Shown here: positions 1 to 8,470 of the stretch, piece by piece
Position numbering within the stretch: position 1 is the first letter of the stretch
How the letters are laid out: each line of letters opens with the position of its first letter
Assembly: GCF_900637185.1 (NCBI RefSeq)
Contig: NZ_LR134352.1
Coordinates: 620,001 to 684,000, forward strand
Length of the DNA stretch: 64,000 nucleotides
From: Nocardia asteroides
GTDB lineage: Bacteria; Actinomycetota; Actinomycetes; Mycobacteriales; Mycobacteriaceae
Direction of reading: 5' to 3'
Program-made: the position numbers and the translations under genes
Notes under the pieces: generated by a model
The model's input: only the letters and a program-made list of their open reading frames with translations
Told to the model about the DNA's origin: nothing
Database searches by the model: none

Positions 1-569
1 TCTCGGCGCCGCTGTTCGCCGGCGACTACGTGGTGGCCGAGGGCCACGGCAAGCTGATCATCGGCGACCGCGGCTACGACATCAACTCCTACGACCTCGA
101 GGACGGCAACCTCACCATCCGGGGCGCCAACCTGCTGGCGTTCGAGCCGGGTCTGGCGCTCAAGCAGTCGATCGTGCCCGGGTTCCTCACCCTGATCGGC
201 ACCGGCAAGTTCCTGGCCTCCTCCAACGGCCCCGTGATGTTCGCCGAGCCGCCGCTGCGGGTGGACCCCGAGGCGCTGGTCGGCTGGGCCGACTGCCCGT
301 CGCCCAGCCATCACTTCGACCAGGGCTGGATCGGCAGCTTCCTGGCGGCGGGCGCGGCCAGGATGGGCGCCAACTCCGGCGAGGAGCGCCAGTTCGACTT
401 CACCGGGGCGGGCACCGTGCTGATCCAGTCCTCGGAGAAGGTGATGAGCGACCAGGCGCTCGTCCGGACCATCGAGGGCCAGCTCCAGAGCGGCATCACC
501 GTGGGCGGGTTGCAGCGCATCCAGGGCGTGATCGCCCAGCAGTTGCAGGGCCAGCAGCACCACTACTGA
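1..569 (+). CDS. AIM24 family protein, 5'-truncated by the window edge
   Basis: The reading frame is open from the first bases and ends at TGA before 570; the true start lies outside the window. The visible 189 residues are rich in beta strands and glycines, with short stretches such as GDRGYDINSYDL and FDFTGAGTVLIQSSE that are typical of the AIM24/DUF124 family, whose C-terminal sheet normally ends in such an 'LIQ' strand. AIM24-family proteins often sit near TerD-type genes in actinobacteria, and the Ter block here begins about 1.2 kb downstream. The biochemical role of bacterial AIM24 proteins is unknown. The family call is by motif appearance only. Confidence 0.75.
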   Translation, partial: SAPLFAGDYVVAEGHGKLIIGDRGYDINSYDLEDGNLTIRGANLLAFEPGLALKQSIVPGFLTLIGTGKFLASSNGPVMFAEPPLRVDPEALVGWADCPSPSHHFDQGWIGSFLAAGAARMGANSGEERQFDFTGAGTVLIQSSEKVMSDQALVRTIEGQLQSGITVGGLQRIQGVIAQQLQGQQHHY

Positions 570-692
570 GCATCTCCCAGCAAATCTGAAACGAGAACGC
601 GCCAAAACCGGACGGCGGGTGCCGCCCGACCGCTACGGTGGGGCACGCCGAGACAACGATTCGGCGCGAGCTCGACCAGAGGAGTGGGCGCA

Positions 693-1742
693 GTGCGGCG
701 TCGCAGCATCCGGCGGATCGTGGCGGCAGCACTGTGCGCCGCCACCGCCTCGATCATCACCGGCATGCCCGCCTCCGCGGCGCCCGCCACCGCCCCCGGC
801 GTCACCCTGAGCCCGATGACCTCGCCCGACGGGTCCTTCATCGAGAAGATGGAGGTCACCGACTCCCGCCACCTGCGCCTGTACGTGCACTCGGCCGCGA
901 TGGACAAGACCTTCCCCGTCGACATCCAGCGCCCCGCCGACACCAGCAGCCCGAAACCCGCGCTGTACCTGCTCAACGGCGCGGGCGGCGGGGTCGACCG
1001 CGCGTCCTGGCAGCTGCGCACCGACGCGCTGAGCTTCCTGGCCGACAAGGACGTCAACGTCGTCCAGATCATCGGCGGCGCCTGGACCTTCTACACCGAC
1101 TGGATCAAACCCGATCCGGTTCTCGGCGTGAACAAGTGGCAGACCTACATTTCCGAGGAGCTGCCGCCCCTGATCGACGCCGCGTTGGGCACCAACGGCG
1201 TGAACGCCATCGCGGGCCTGTCCATGTCGGGCATTCCGGTGCTGAACCTGGCCATCGCCAAACCCGGCCTGTTCCGCAGCGCGGCGGTGTACAGCGGACT
1301 CACCCAGGTGAGCGATCCGGCGGGTCAGCAGGCGGTGAAGGCGACCGTGGAGATGTACGGCGGCGGCGACGCCGAGAACATGTGGGGGCCGGTCGGCGGA
1401 CCGCTGTGGACGGCCAACGACCCGCTGGTGAACGCCGAGAAACTGCGCGGCACAAATCTTTTCGTGTCCACCGGCACCGGCATCCCCGGTATCCACGATC
1501 AGCCCGGCGGGCCGTTCCGGATGGAGAAGCCCGCCGACACCCCCAAGACCGTGGCCCTGGGAGCGCTGATCGAGGGCGCGATCTTCGTGTCCTCGCACAA
1601 CCTGCGGGCCCGGCTCGACCAGCTCGGCATCCCCGGCACCTTCGTCTTCCGCGACACCGGCACCCACTCCTGGGGCTACTGGCAGGACGACCTCAAGACC
1701 TCGTGGCCGGTGCTGGCGAAGGGGCTGTTCCCGGAGTCGTAG
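693..1742 (+). CDS. Secreted Ag85-type mycolyltransferase/esterase
   Basis: An alpha/beta-hydrolase esterase of the antigen 85 family, expected to move mycolic acids onto trehalose or arabinogalactan outside the membrane. An Arg-rich n-region is followed by a hydrophobic stretch and an Ala-x-Ala-type signal peptidase site (PASAAPA, about residue 30). The nucleophile elbow GLSMSG and a C-terminal THSWGYW (catalytic His, with the HSW-x-YW pattern of Ag85 proteins) are visible. I chose GTG at 693 over GTG at 684 because the GGAG at 681-684 is then 8 nt upstream; with 684 the ribosome site would overlap the start. At 349 residues it is usual for the family. It stands alone, convergent with the Ter operon. 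Mycolyltransferase rather than generic esterase is likely but not proven. Confidence 0.88.
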   Translation: MRRRSIRRIVAAALCAATASIITGMPASAAPATAPGVTLSPMTSPDGSFIEKMEVTDSRHLRLYVHSAAMDKTFPVDIQRPADTSSPKPALYLLNGAGGGVDRASWQLRTDALSFLADKDVNVVQIIGGAWTFYTDWIKPDPVLGVNKWQTYISEELPPLIDAALGTNGVNAIAGLSMSGIPVLNLAIAKPGLFRSAAVYSGLTQVSDPAGQQAVKATVEMYGGGDAENMWGPVGGPLWTANDPLVNAEKLRGTNLFVSTGTGIPGIHDQPGGPFRMEKPADTPKTVALGALIEGAIFVSSHNLRARLDQLGIPGTFVFRDTGTHSWGYWQDDLKTSWPVLAKGLFPES

Positions 1743-1751
1743 CACCGAAGG

Positions 1752-1780
1752 ATCCCGGGTACCGCTGCGGCGCCCGGGAT
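1752..1780. terminator. Bidirectional terminator-like hairpin
   Basis: An 8-bp perfect inverted repeat (ATCCCGGG at 1752-1759 and its complement at 1773-1780) with a 13-nt loop lies in the short gap between the convergent mycolyltransferase and HAD genes. There is no long T run, as is common in high-GC actinobacteria. Confidence 0.55.
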
Positions 1781-1788
1781 TTCGCGGA

Positions 1789-2634
1789 TCAGACCGGGTC
1801 GACCGCCAGCGCGGACCGCTCGAGCGCGGCGTGGAACCACTCCAGGATCTCCACCCCGGCGAGAATCCCCGCCGTCTCGGTCACGGTCAGGTTCGGTGCC
1901 GTGAACGCCAGGTCCTCGAGCTCGCCGTGCCGGGGCCGGATCGCCTCGTCGGCCGCCACCAGCATCGGCGCGTCCAGCGCACCGTCACCCGCGGTGAACA
2001 GCCCGGCGCTCTCGGCCAGCTGTCCGGAATCCACCAGCCTGCGGCGGACTTCGGCGACGGCCAGGCTCTTGCAGACCGCGTCCGGCATCGTGTAGATCTT
2101 GCGACCCTGCTGCGAGGCCGACCAGCCACGCGCCCGGCACCACGCGTCCCATTCGGCGAGGAAACCGTCCGGCACCGCCTCGGGGCGCACGACCAGGTAG
2201 CAGAACAGCCCGTCGGCCTCGCGGTACTTGGTGACCCAGGAATCATCGATGCGGGACCGCCATTCGGCGCCGACCTCGATGAGGGTGGCGCCGGACGCGC
2301 GCACCTTCTCGTCGATCTCCGTACGCCAGATCCGGTCCGGCACACCGTCGACGAGGATGTTGCCGCCGTTGCTGGTGATGGCGTAGGGCCACGGCGCACC
2401 GGGCAGGTCGATGCGCTGGAACTGCTCGATGGTGCGGGTGGTCGTGGGGATCACCGGCGCCGCCGCGGCCAGCTCGGCGAGCCGGGCCACGGCGGTGGTG
2501 ATCATGTACGACAGCGGCTCGCCCGCGTAGTACTCCACGCACAGCTTCTCGACCGCGTCGGCGCCGCCGAACCCGTTGCGCGAGAAGATCATCGTGCGGT
2601 CGAGGTCGGTGGCGAACAACGCGTCGGCGGTCAC
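1789..2634 (-). CDS. HAD-superfamily phosphatase of the Ter-associated operon
   Basis: A 281-residue HAD hydrolase. The N-terminal motif I (FATDLDRTM, Asp nucleophile and Asp+2) and a C-terminal TAGDGALDAPML, the acidic metal-binding motif, are both present, with a long cap region between them. The start is the GTG at 2634: its GTGA overlaps the TGA of the upstream fusion gene by 4 bases, which implies translational coupling. Longer upstream start choices would only translate the overlapping gene in another frame. Published comparative genomics of Ter systems (Anantharaman, Iyer and Aravind) describes HAD, PRTase, StiP and aldolase genes as a module predicted to make a nucleoside-like metabolite; this gene fits the phosphatase of that module. 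The substrate is unknown. Confidence 0.85.
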   Translation of the reverse strand: MTADALFATDLDRTMIFSRNGFGGADAVEKLCVEYYAGEPLSYMITTAVARLAELAAAAPVIPTTTRTIEQFQRIDLPGAPWPYAITSNGGNILVDGVPDRIWRTEIDEKVRASGATLIEVGAEWRSRIDDSWVTKYREADGLFCYLVVRPEAVPDGFLAEWDAWCRARGWSASQQGRKIYTMPDAVCKSLAVAEVRRRLVDSGQLAESAGLFTAGDGALDAPMLVAADEAIRPRHGELEDLAFTAPNLTVTETAGILAGVEILEWFHAALERSALAVDPV

Positions 2635-5165
2635 TGGTCCAGCTCCTTGATCAGGCCCATACAGCTGTAGGCCAGGTCGGGGACCACTTCCACCGGGACA
2701 TTGCGCGCGGCCGCGAGCAGGCGGATGTGGGCGTGCTCGGGAGCATCCGCTTCGCGAACCAGCACCCGCCACGGTACCCGGCGCAGCAGGACGCGGGTGG
2801 TCTCACCGACGCCGGGCTTCACGAAATTCACTGTGGCGACGCCATATTCGGCGCGTACCCGCTCCACCGAGGCCCACCCGGACCAGTCCGGCGTGCGGTC
2901 CGACGCCTGGATCGCGGCCACCGCGTCCGGCACCTGGTCCCGGATCGCCGGGAAGGCCGCGGTGACGGCGTCGAGCAGCCGGTTGGAGACGTCGGCCCCG
3001 GCGAGTTCGCGATAGAACTTGGCGCCGTGGAAGTCACCCGGCCCGATCAGTGTGTCGTTGAGGACCGTGCGCGAAACCAGGCCGGAGACCGTGGAATTCA
3101 GGCAGGCCGAGGCGATCAGGAAGTCGTCGCGGGTGCCGTAGGTGCGCACACAGTTGCCCGGATCGGCCAGCACCACCAGCTCGTCGTCGAACCGCGCGCC
3201 ACCCGCCGCGTGATACGCGTCCAGCGCCGCGGTGAGCTCGTGGGTGATCGCGCCCTTGCCGGTCCAGCCGTCGACGAACACGATCGACGCCGGATCATGG
3301 TGCCGGGCAAGATAGTCCAGCGCCACGGCGTCGATGCCGCGATCACGCACGATCGACACCGCGTAGTGCGGCACGGTCAGGCGGGGCCTGCCGATCCCGC
3401 TGTCCAGCCACCGGCGCATCAGCACGCCGACCGGCGTCCCGGCCCTGGCCAGCGACACCAGCACCACGTTCTCGCCGCGCTCGGCGACGACCAGCTCGGC
3501 CACCGTCGCCACCGCCAGCGCCAGCCGTTCGGCGCTGTCGGCGAGCACCCGCTCGAACAGTTCCCGGTACTCGGCGTCGGGCTGGTACTCCACCGGCAGC
3601 GACTCGGCGTAGTGCGCGACGCCCGCCTGGATCCGGCGTTCACGCTCGGCGACGTCGGCCTCGAGGTTCACGTGCGAGAGATCCTTCAAGAGCCACGAAA
3701 CCTCGTCGGCCGCATAGGAACCGAAATCGGGGCCGTGTAGCGGCCGCGGCAGATCGGTGCCCGAGCCCGCGGCCTGCGAACTGTCGGGCGACACACCATT
3801 CGGCGTAGTTCGCTCCGCCGCCTGCGGACCACCGGCCGACGCGTCGGCAGGCGCGGTTCGCGCGGCATGCAGGGCCTGGGGGTCGGCGCTGGGGAGGACG
3901 GCCACGACGACGTCGGCGCCGGCGGCGGTCAGGACGTCCACCAGGCCGCCGGGCGCGACGAGTTCCGGGGTGTCGGCGGGCGGGTCGAGGACGACGAGCA
4001 GCACCGGATCGGCAGCACTGTCGGTCCACTGCGCGTTGTAGAGGTAGCGGTGCGCGGTCGGGTCCGGCTCGGGGGCGGTGAAACGGAAGCCGCGACGCAG
4101 CGGGTAGCCGGGCTCGTCGAGCACGTACGCCGGTGAGCGCGTGGTGGTCTGGAAGCGGGTGGGCGTGCCCGACTCGGCCAGCTCGGCGGCCAGTCGCAGC
4201 GGCAGGTACATGAGTTCCTCGTGGCCGAGCACGATCACCGGGCGACCCGCGAACTCGGTGGCCAGCCGGGCCTGGACCTCGCCCGTCGCCGCCTTCAGCG
4301 CCACGTCGAACGCGGCGACATCGGAGTTCAGCACACCGTGCCGACCGCCTTCGGGCACGTCGACGGGCCAGGGCAGGGAGATCCGGCGGAACGAACCGGG
4401 CTGCGCGGCAACCGGATTCAGCTCGGGTTCCGGCAGCGCGGTGACCGCGTCGATCAGCCCGGCGGGCAGCTCGACGCCACCGGTGGCCAGGCACACCGTG
4501 TCGATGCGGGCGCCGAGTTCGGCGGCGAACGCCTCGAACTTGGCGCGGTCGGCGGCGGTGCGCAGATCGACCAGCGAGGCGAGCACATAGTGCGTGCGCG
4601 GCGCGAAGGCGTGCAGGGCGCGGACCGCGTCGATGGCGGTGTCGCCGGTGGAGATCTCGTCGTCGACCAGCACCAGCGGCAGGTCGTCGGCGAAGATGCC
4701 GGCCGGCATGGGCTGCAGCAGATGCGAGGTGGCGTGCGAATGCCCCTCCTCGAACCCGGCCAGCGTGTCCGCCCGCGCGACCTCCCGGCGGGTGGAGTGC
4801 AGGTAGCAGCCCGCGTCGAGCCGCGCGGCCACGCAGTGGCCGAGACCCGTCGCGGTCTCGGCGAATCCGAGCACCACGCATTCGCGCGCGCCGAGGACCT
4901 CGCGCACCAGGTCACCCAGCCGGTTGCCCGCGCCGATCACCACGCGCGGGTCGGTGGGCAGGTGCTTGCCGAGCACCGTCGACACCAGCAGGTGCGCCCG
5001 GCGCGGATTGCGCCGCAGACCGGGCTGGACCAGCGTGTCGATCGAGAGTTCGCCCGGCAGCGCGTCCTCGGCGGCCGACGCGGCGAACGATTCACCGTGG
5101 CGCAGTTCGATCCCCAGCTGGGCGGTGGCCCAAGGCCTTTCGAGATCGAGTCCGAACACGCTCAT
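2631..5165 (-). CDS. PRTase-TRSP-StiP-PELOTA fusion protein (Ter-associated)
   Basis: A continuous 844-residue frame starting at ATG 5165, which overlaps the TGA of the aldolase gene (ATGA). Residues about 35-260 form an orotate-PRTase-like domain with the PRPP-binding signature VLVDDEISTGDTA near 165-177. Residues about 265-395 match the TRSP domain, and the tetrapeptide TRSP itself is present near 342-345 before a YPLRRGFRF stretch. A low-complexity linker (about 435-478) follows. Residues about 479-755 resemble the StiP 'cysteine protease' domain (starts FGSYAADEVSWLLKDLS), and the last about 85 residues the PELOTA RNA-binding domain. I recall PRTase and StiP as usually separate adjacent genes, so the fusion is notable. 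An internal GTG in the linker could also give a separate StiP product. Confidence 0.85.
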   Translation of the reverse strand: MSVFGLDLERPWATAQLGIELRHGESFAASAAEDALPGELSIDTLVQPGLRRNPRRAHLLVSTVLGKHLPTDPRVVIGAGNRLGDLVREVLGARECVVLGFAETATGLGHCVAARLDAGCYLHSTRREVARADTLAGFEEGHSHATSHLLQPMPAGIFADDLPLVLVDDEISTGDTAIDAVRALHAFAPRTHYVLASLVDLRTAADRAKFEAFAAELGARIDTVCLATGGVELPAGLIDAVTALPEPELNPVAAQPGSFRRISLPWPVDVPEGGRHGVLNSDVAAFDVALKAATGEVQARLATEFAGRPVIVLGHEELMYLPLRLAAELAESGTPTRFQTTTRSPAYVLDEPGYPLRRGFRFTAPEPDPTAHRYLYNAQWTDSAADPVLLVVLDPPADTPELVAPGGLVDVLTAAGADVVVAVLPSADPQALHAARTAPADASAGGPQAAERTTPNGVSPDSSQAAGSGTDLPRPLHGPDFGSYAADEVSWLLKDLSHVNLEADVAERERRIQAGVAHYAESLPVEYQPDAEYRELFERVLADSAERLALAVATVAELVVAERGENVVLVSLARAGTPVGVLMRRWLDSGIGRPRLTVPHYAVSIVRDRGIDAVALDYLARHHDPASIVFVDGWTGKGAITHELTAALDAYHAAGGARFDDELVVLADPGNCVRTYGTRDDFLIASACLNSTVSGLVSRTVLNDTLIGPGDFHGAKFYRELAGADVSNRLLDAVTAAFPAIRDQVPDAVAAIQASDRTPDWSGWASVERVRAEYGVATVNFVKPGVGETTRVLLRRVPWRVLVREADAPEHAHIRLLAAARNVPVEVVPDLAYSCMGLIKELDQ

Positions 5166-6373
5166 TCGGCGATCATCGCTGTCAGCAGATCCACGAAGGA
5201 CACTCCTTTGTTCGCGACACCGAACGCGCGAGCCCGGACCAGCGTCTGGCGGGCCCAACTGCGGTGCGGGCGCATCTCGTTCATCTTGTTGCGGTACTCC
5301 GAGGCCGCGACGCCGCCGACGTCGGCCTCCATGATGTGCAGCGCGTCGGCGTACTCCTCGTGCGTCACCACCGACAGGGCGTGTACGGCGGCCACGTGCG
5401 AGGGGTGGATCACCGTCTTGCCCTGGATGCCGTTGGCGCGGTCGAGGGTGATCTCGCGCAGCAGGCCGTCGAGGTCGCGGCTCACCAGGTACTGCCGGAA
5501 CGGGACCGCGTCGGACTCCTCGAACGGCGCGGTGCGCAGCAGCGGCCGGAACATCCGCTCGTGATCGGCGAAGTACTCCCACACCGGACCGGTGATGATG
5601 AAGCCGGTGCCGTCGGCGCGGCCGAGGTAGTTGACGATGTCGGCGATCACGTCGGCCACCACGCGCACGTCGTAGATGGTCAGGTCGCGGTCGCGGCGGA
5701 TGCCGAACGTGGAGCACATGTCGGTGGCGCCGATCCGCACCGCGAGCAGGTGGTCGCGGTGGTCGCGCAGCAGTTCGGCGATGCGGGAGAGCTGCTCGTC
5801 GCGGGTCTGGCGGTGCACCAGGGTGGCCGATTCGAGCACGGGCATGCCGTAGATCGGGCGCCCGAGCGTGCGGCGCGCGGCGTCGAGCGCGGCCAGGTAG
5901 GCGGGTCCGGTCTCGGCGTCGAACTTGGGGAAGACGAAGCCGGTGAGTACCTCGGCGCCCGGTCCGAGCCCGGCCACCAGCTCGGTGACGGTCTGCGGAT
6001 CCCGCACCCGCACGAACAGCATCGGGTTGGAGTCCTCGCTGCGGGCGAGCAGGTCCAGGGTGGCCACCGCGTGTTCCTTGGCGGCCTCCACCTGGTGGTC
6101 GGCCACGGCGTCCTCGAGGTCGATCACCATCGAGCACACGCCGCGGGCGGCGCGGCGGCGGATCGTCGCGGCCAGATCGGGCCGGGTGGCCGGCACGTAC
6201 AGCGTGGCGCCGAGCGCGGTCGCCAGCAGCTCGCGGTCGCCGGTGCCGAGGATCGGCTCCGGTTCGACCAGGAACAGTTCGCGCGACCGCGGCCCGCACA
6301 GTTGGCGGAAATGTCGAAGCGGGACCTGTTTACGCAGGCAGATCTCCGGCGCTACGGCGTATCCCGCGGTCAT
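5162..6373 (-). CDS. HpcH/HpaI aldolase / citrate-lyase-beta-like protein
   Basis: A 403-residue TIM-barrel protein of the HpcH/HpaI (CitE-like) family, which performs or reverses C-C bond cleavage on acyl or hydroxy-acid substrates with a divalent metal. Visible family features are LYVPATRPDL near the N-terminus, SMVIDLEDAVADHQ (acidic metal-binding region), the later GFVFPKFDAETGPAY, and a C-terminal HPSHVAAVHALS. ATG 6373 is preferred over GTG 6382 because a GAGG lies 8-9 nt upstream of it. It is the second gene of the minus-strand Ter operon, 43 nt downstream of the coiled-coil gene and overlapping the next gene by 4 nt. It is predicted to supply a carbon skeleton to the Ter-linked metabolite; the substrate is not known. 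Confidence 0.87.
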   Translation of the reverse strand: MTAGYAVAPEICLRKQVPLRHFRQLCGPRSRELFLVEPEPILGTGDRELLATALGATLYVPATRPDLAATIRRRAARGVCSMVIDLEDAVADHQVEAAKEHAVATLDLLARSEDSNPMLFVRVRDPQTVTELVAGLGPGAEVLTGFVFPKFDAETGPAYLAALDAARRTLGRPIYGMPVLESATLVHRQTRDEQLSRIAELLRDHRDHLLAVRIGATDMCSTFGIRRDRDLTIYDVRVVADVIADIVNYLGRADGTGFIITGPVWEYFADHERMFRPLLRTAPFEESDAVPFRQYLVSRDLDGLLREITLDRANGIQGKTVIHPSHVAAVHALSVVTHEEYADALHIMEADVGGVAASEYRNKMNEMRPHRSWARQTLVRARAFGVANKGVSFVDLLTAMIAE

Positions 6374-6416
6374 ACCCCCCACCTCATTTTCCGGGCCATC
6401 CCATATTTCTGTCGTC

Positions 6417-7640
6417 CTACGTGCTGTCGGTTCTGGTGTGTTTTCTCATGCGATCGACTACTCCGGCGATGAACGCCGCGACGGTATCCAGTTCGGACAC
6501 ATACGCCCAATAGTCTGGATGACGACCCGTCAGTCCGGAAGCGATGCGGTCGAGTCGTTCGGCCTGCGCATCGAGTACCGAACCCCACTCGCCGACCAGA
6601 CCCCGGTCCACCGCGAGCATCTGCGCGTCCCGCAGCCGGAATCGTACGGTGCGGGCGTGCGCGTCGGGGTCGGCACGTACCCCGCGCAACAATTCGAGGC
6701 GCCGGGTGACGGCGTCGACCAACTGCTCGGCCTCGGCGAGGTGCTGGCGCGCGGTGGCGGTCAAATCAAGGGCTGTCTCCGGGTCGTGATCGGCAGCCGC
6801 GACACGCGCGCCCACCAGCGCGGCGTCCGCGGCATCGATGCCGCGTCGGCTTTCCCGCTCATTGTTGGTCAAGTCTGCCGAACTCGCAGCGTTGAACTCC
6901 CGCAGCAGTGCCGAGTACGCGGGGCCGAGCGCGCCCGCGCGGTTGCGGACCGCGGCCAGTCTGGTCGTCACCGAGGCGATGGCGTTGGTCGCCGCCGCGG
7001 CGCGAGATGGGGCCTGCGCCAACGCTTCCGACAGTTCCGCGGTGGCCTGCTCGACCGCCGCCGCCGCGGTGCGCGCGGCCGCGACCCCACCGTGCGGATC
7101 CGTCGCCGAGGCTGTGATCAGATCCTCATTCAGCCGCCTTACACCGGCCTCGATCGAGGGGTATCCGGCGTAGCCCGACGACGCGGCCGCCGCGAGCACG
7201 CGCTCGGCCTCGGCCCGCACCTGGGCCAGCAGCTGCGGCACGGCGGCGCGCACCCGCGCCGCCTCCTCCAGGCCGGCGCGCTGCGCGTGATAGAACTCGT
7301 CGACCCCGCGCGCGGCCTCGTTGAGCCTGCGGACCAGGGCATCGGCCTTGGCGGGCCCGTCGGCGATCGGCGTGCCCGCGGCCTCGGCGGCGTCGAGTTC
7401 GTCGGTGAAACTCAGGTACTCGCCCGACGCCGCGTAGCAGCGCGCCCGCACCGGCTCCCAGATCGCGCCGACGCGGCGATCCGGGAAGACCTGCTCGCTA
7501 GCCACCACACCCGCCTCCGCCGCCGTCTGTCTGCGATCCATGTCGAGGAAGGCCGACGACGTCGCCGCCCGCGCCCCGCTGATCCACTCATGATCGGGCC
7601 CCGACCTGAACCAACCGCGTCTGCGAGGTGTCACCGTCAC
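6417..7640 (-). CDS. Ter-operon helical coiled-coil protein, function unknown
   Basis: A 407-residue, Ala/Arg/Glu-rich, almost wholly helical protein with long heptad-like stretches and no signal peptide or membrane segment. It is the first gene of the four-gene minus-strand operon and diverges from terD with 186 bp between them, so the operon and terD probably share a regulatory region. An AAGGGG lies close to GTG 7640, and a second GTG at 7634 would have better spacing, so the start could be two codons downstream. I do not recognise a named domain. Its position suggests a structural or scaffold role in the Ter complex; this is inference from context. Confidence 0.7.
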   Translation of the reverse strand: MTVTPRRRGWFRSGPDHEWISGARAATSSAFLDMDRRQTAAEAGVVASEQVFPDRRVGAIWEPVRARCYAASGEYLSFTDELDAAEAAGTPIADGPAKADALVRRLNEAARGVDEFYHAQRAGLEEAARVRAAVPQLLAQVRAEAERVLAAAASSGYAGYPSIEAGVRRLNEDLITASATDPHGGVAAARTAAAAVEQATAELSEALAQAPSRAAAATNAIASVTTRLAAVRNRAGALGPAYSALLREFNAASSADLTNNERESRRGIDAADAALVGARVAAADHDPETALDLTATARQHLAEAEQLVDAVTRRLELLRGVRADPDAHARTVRFRLRDAQMLAVDRGLVGEWGSVLDAQAERLDRIASGLTGRHPDYWAYVSELDTVAAFIAGVVDRMRKHTRTDST

Positions 7641-7826
7641 GTCCCCTTTCCGAACCGCGCGGCGACCCGACCACGCACTGCCCCGATGGTAGGAGATTCC
7701 CCGTGTTCACCTGGGCTCCAGCTCGTTCCTACGCAAGATCCGCGAAACCTATTACTGTCGTAGCCGTACCCGGCGATTCGGACATGCTGGGAAACGACAC
7801 ACCGGACTAACCGAAGGGATTCCCGC

Positions 7827-8402
7827 ATGGGTGTCAGTCTGTCCAAGGGCGGCAATGTCTCGCTGACCAAAGAGGCCCCGAACCTGACCGCGGTCGCGGT
7901 CGGCCTCGGCTGGGACGTGCGCACCACCACCGGCACCGACTTCGACCTCGACGCCAGCGCGATCGCGACCGGCGCCGACAAGAAGGTCGTCTCCGACAAG
8001 CACTTCGTGTTCTTCAACAACCTGAAGTCCCCCGAAGGCGCCATCGAGCACGCCGGTGACAACACCACCGGTGAGGGCGAGGGCGACGACGAGGTCATCA
8101 ACGTCGACCTGGCGAACACCCCGCCCACCATCGAGAGCATCTTCTTCCCGGTCTCGATCTACGACGCGGAGACCCGCTCGCAGTCGTTCGGCCAGGTCCG
8201 CAACGCCTACATCCGCGTGGTCGACCGTGCCAACGGCACCGAGCTGGCCCGCTACGACCTGTCCGAGGACGCCTCCACCGAGACCGCTATGGTCTTCGGC
8301 GAGCTGTACCGCAACGGCGCCGAGTGGAAGTTCCGCGCCATCGGACAGGGCTACGCCTCCGGCCTGGCCGGTATCGCCCGCGACTACGGCGTCAACGTCT
8401 AG
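7827..8402 (+). CDS. terD: TerD family calcium-binding stress protein
   Basis: A 191-residue TerD-domain protein. The N-terminus MGVSLSKGGNVSLTKEAP and the loops GLGWDVRTTTGTDFDLDAS and HAGDNTTGEGEGDDE, rich in Asp/Glu, are the classic TerD calcium-binding signature. Family members are cytosolic or membrane-peripheral, bind Ca2+, and are linked to tellurite, phage and oxidative stress phenotypes. A good GAAGGGA ribosome site lies upstream of the ATG. It is followed 68 bp later by the DUF475/TerC-like membrane gene on the same strand and is divergent from the biosynthetic operon. Confidence 0.95.
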   Translation: MGVSLSKGGNVSLTKEAPNLTAVAVGLGWDVRTTTGTDFDLDASAIATGADKKVVSDKHFVFFNNLKSPEGAIEHAGDNTTGEGEGDDEVINVDLANTPPTIESIFFPVSIYDAETRSQSFGQVRNAYIRVVDRANGTELARYDLSEDASTETAMVFGELYRNGAEWKFRAIGQGYASGLAGIARDYGVNV

Positions 8403-8414
8403 TCATCGTCGCGA

Positions 8415-8443
8415 ACAGGGGGCTCGTCTGATGGGCCCCCTGT
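8415..8443 (+). terminator. Intercistronic hairpin between terD and the TerC-like gene
   Basis: A 9-bp perfect stem (ACAGGGGGC at 8415-8423, complement at 8435-8443) with an 11-nt loop and no T tract. It could be a partial terminator or an RNA-stabilising hairpin that lowers downstream expression relative to terD. Confidence 0.45.
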
Positions 8444-8470
8444 CCGTGTGACACAGAAAGGTCCCTCCGC

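Noticed and set aside
2631..6299. A 1222-residue frame covering both the fusion gene and the aldolase region
   Set aside because: The part above 5165 is Arg/Pro/Ala-rich antisense-like sequence overlapping the aldolase in another frame; the ATG at 5165 with ATGA overlap is the real start.
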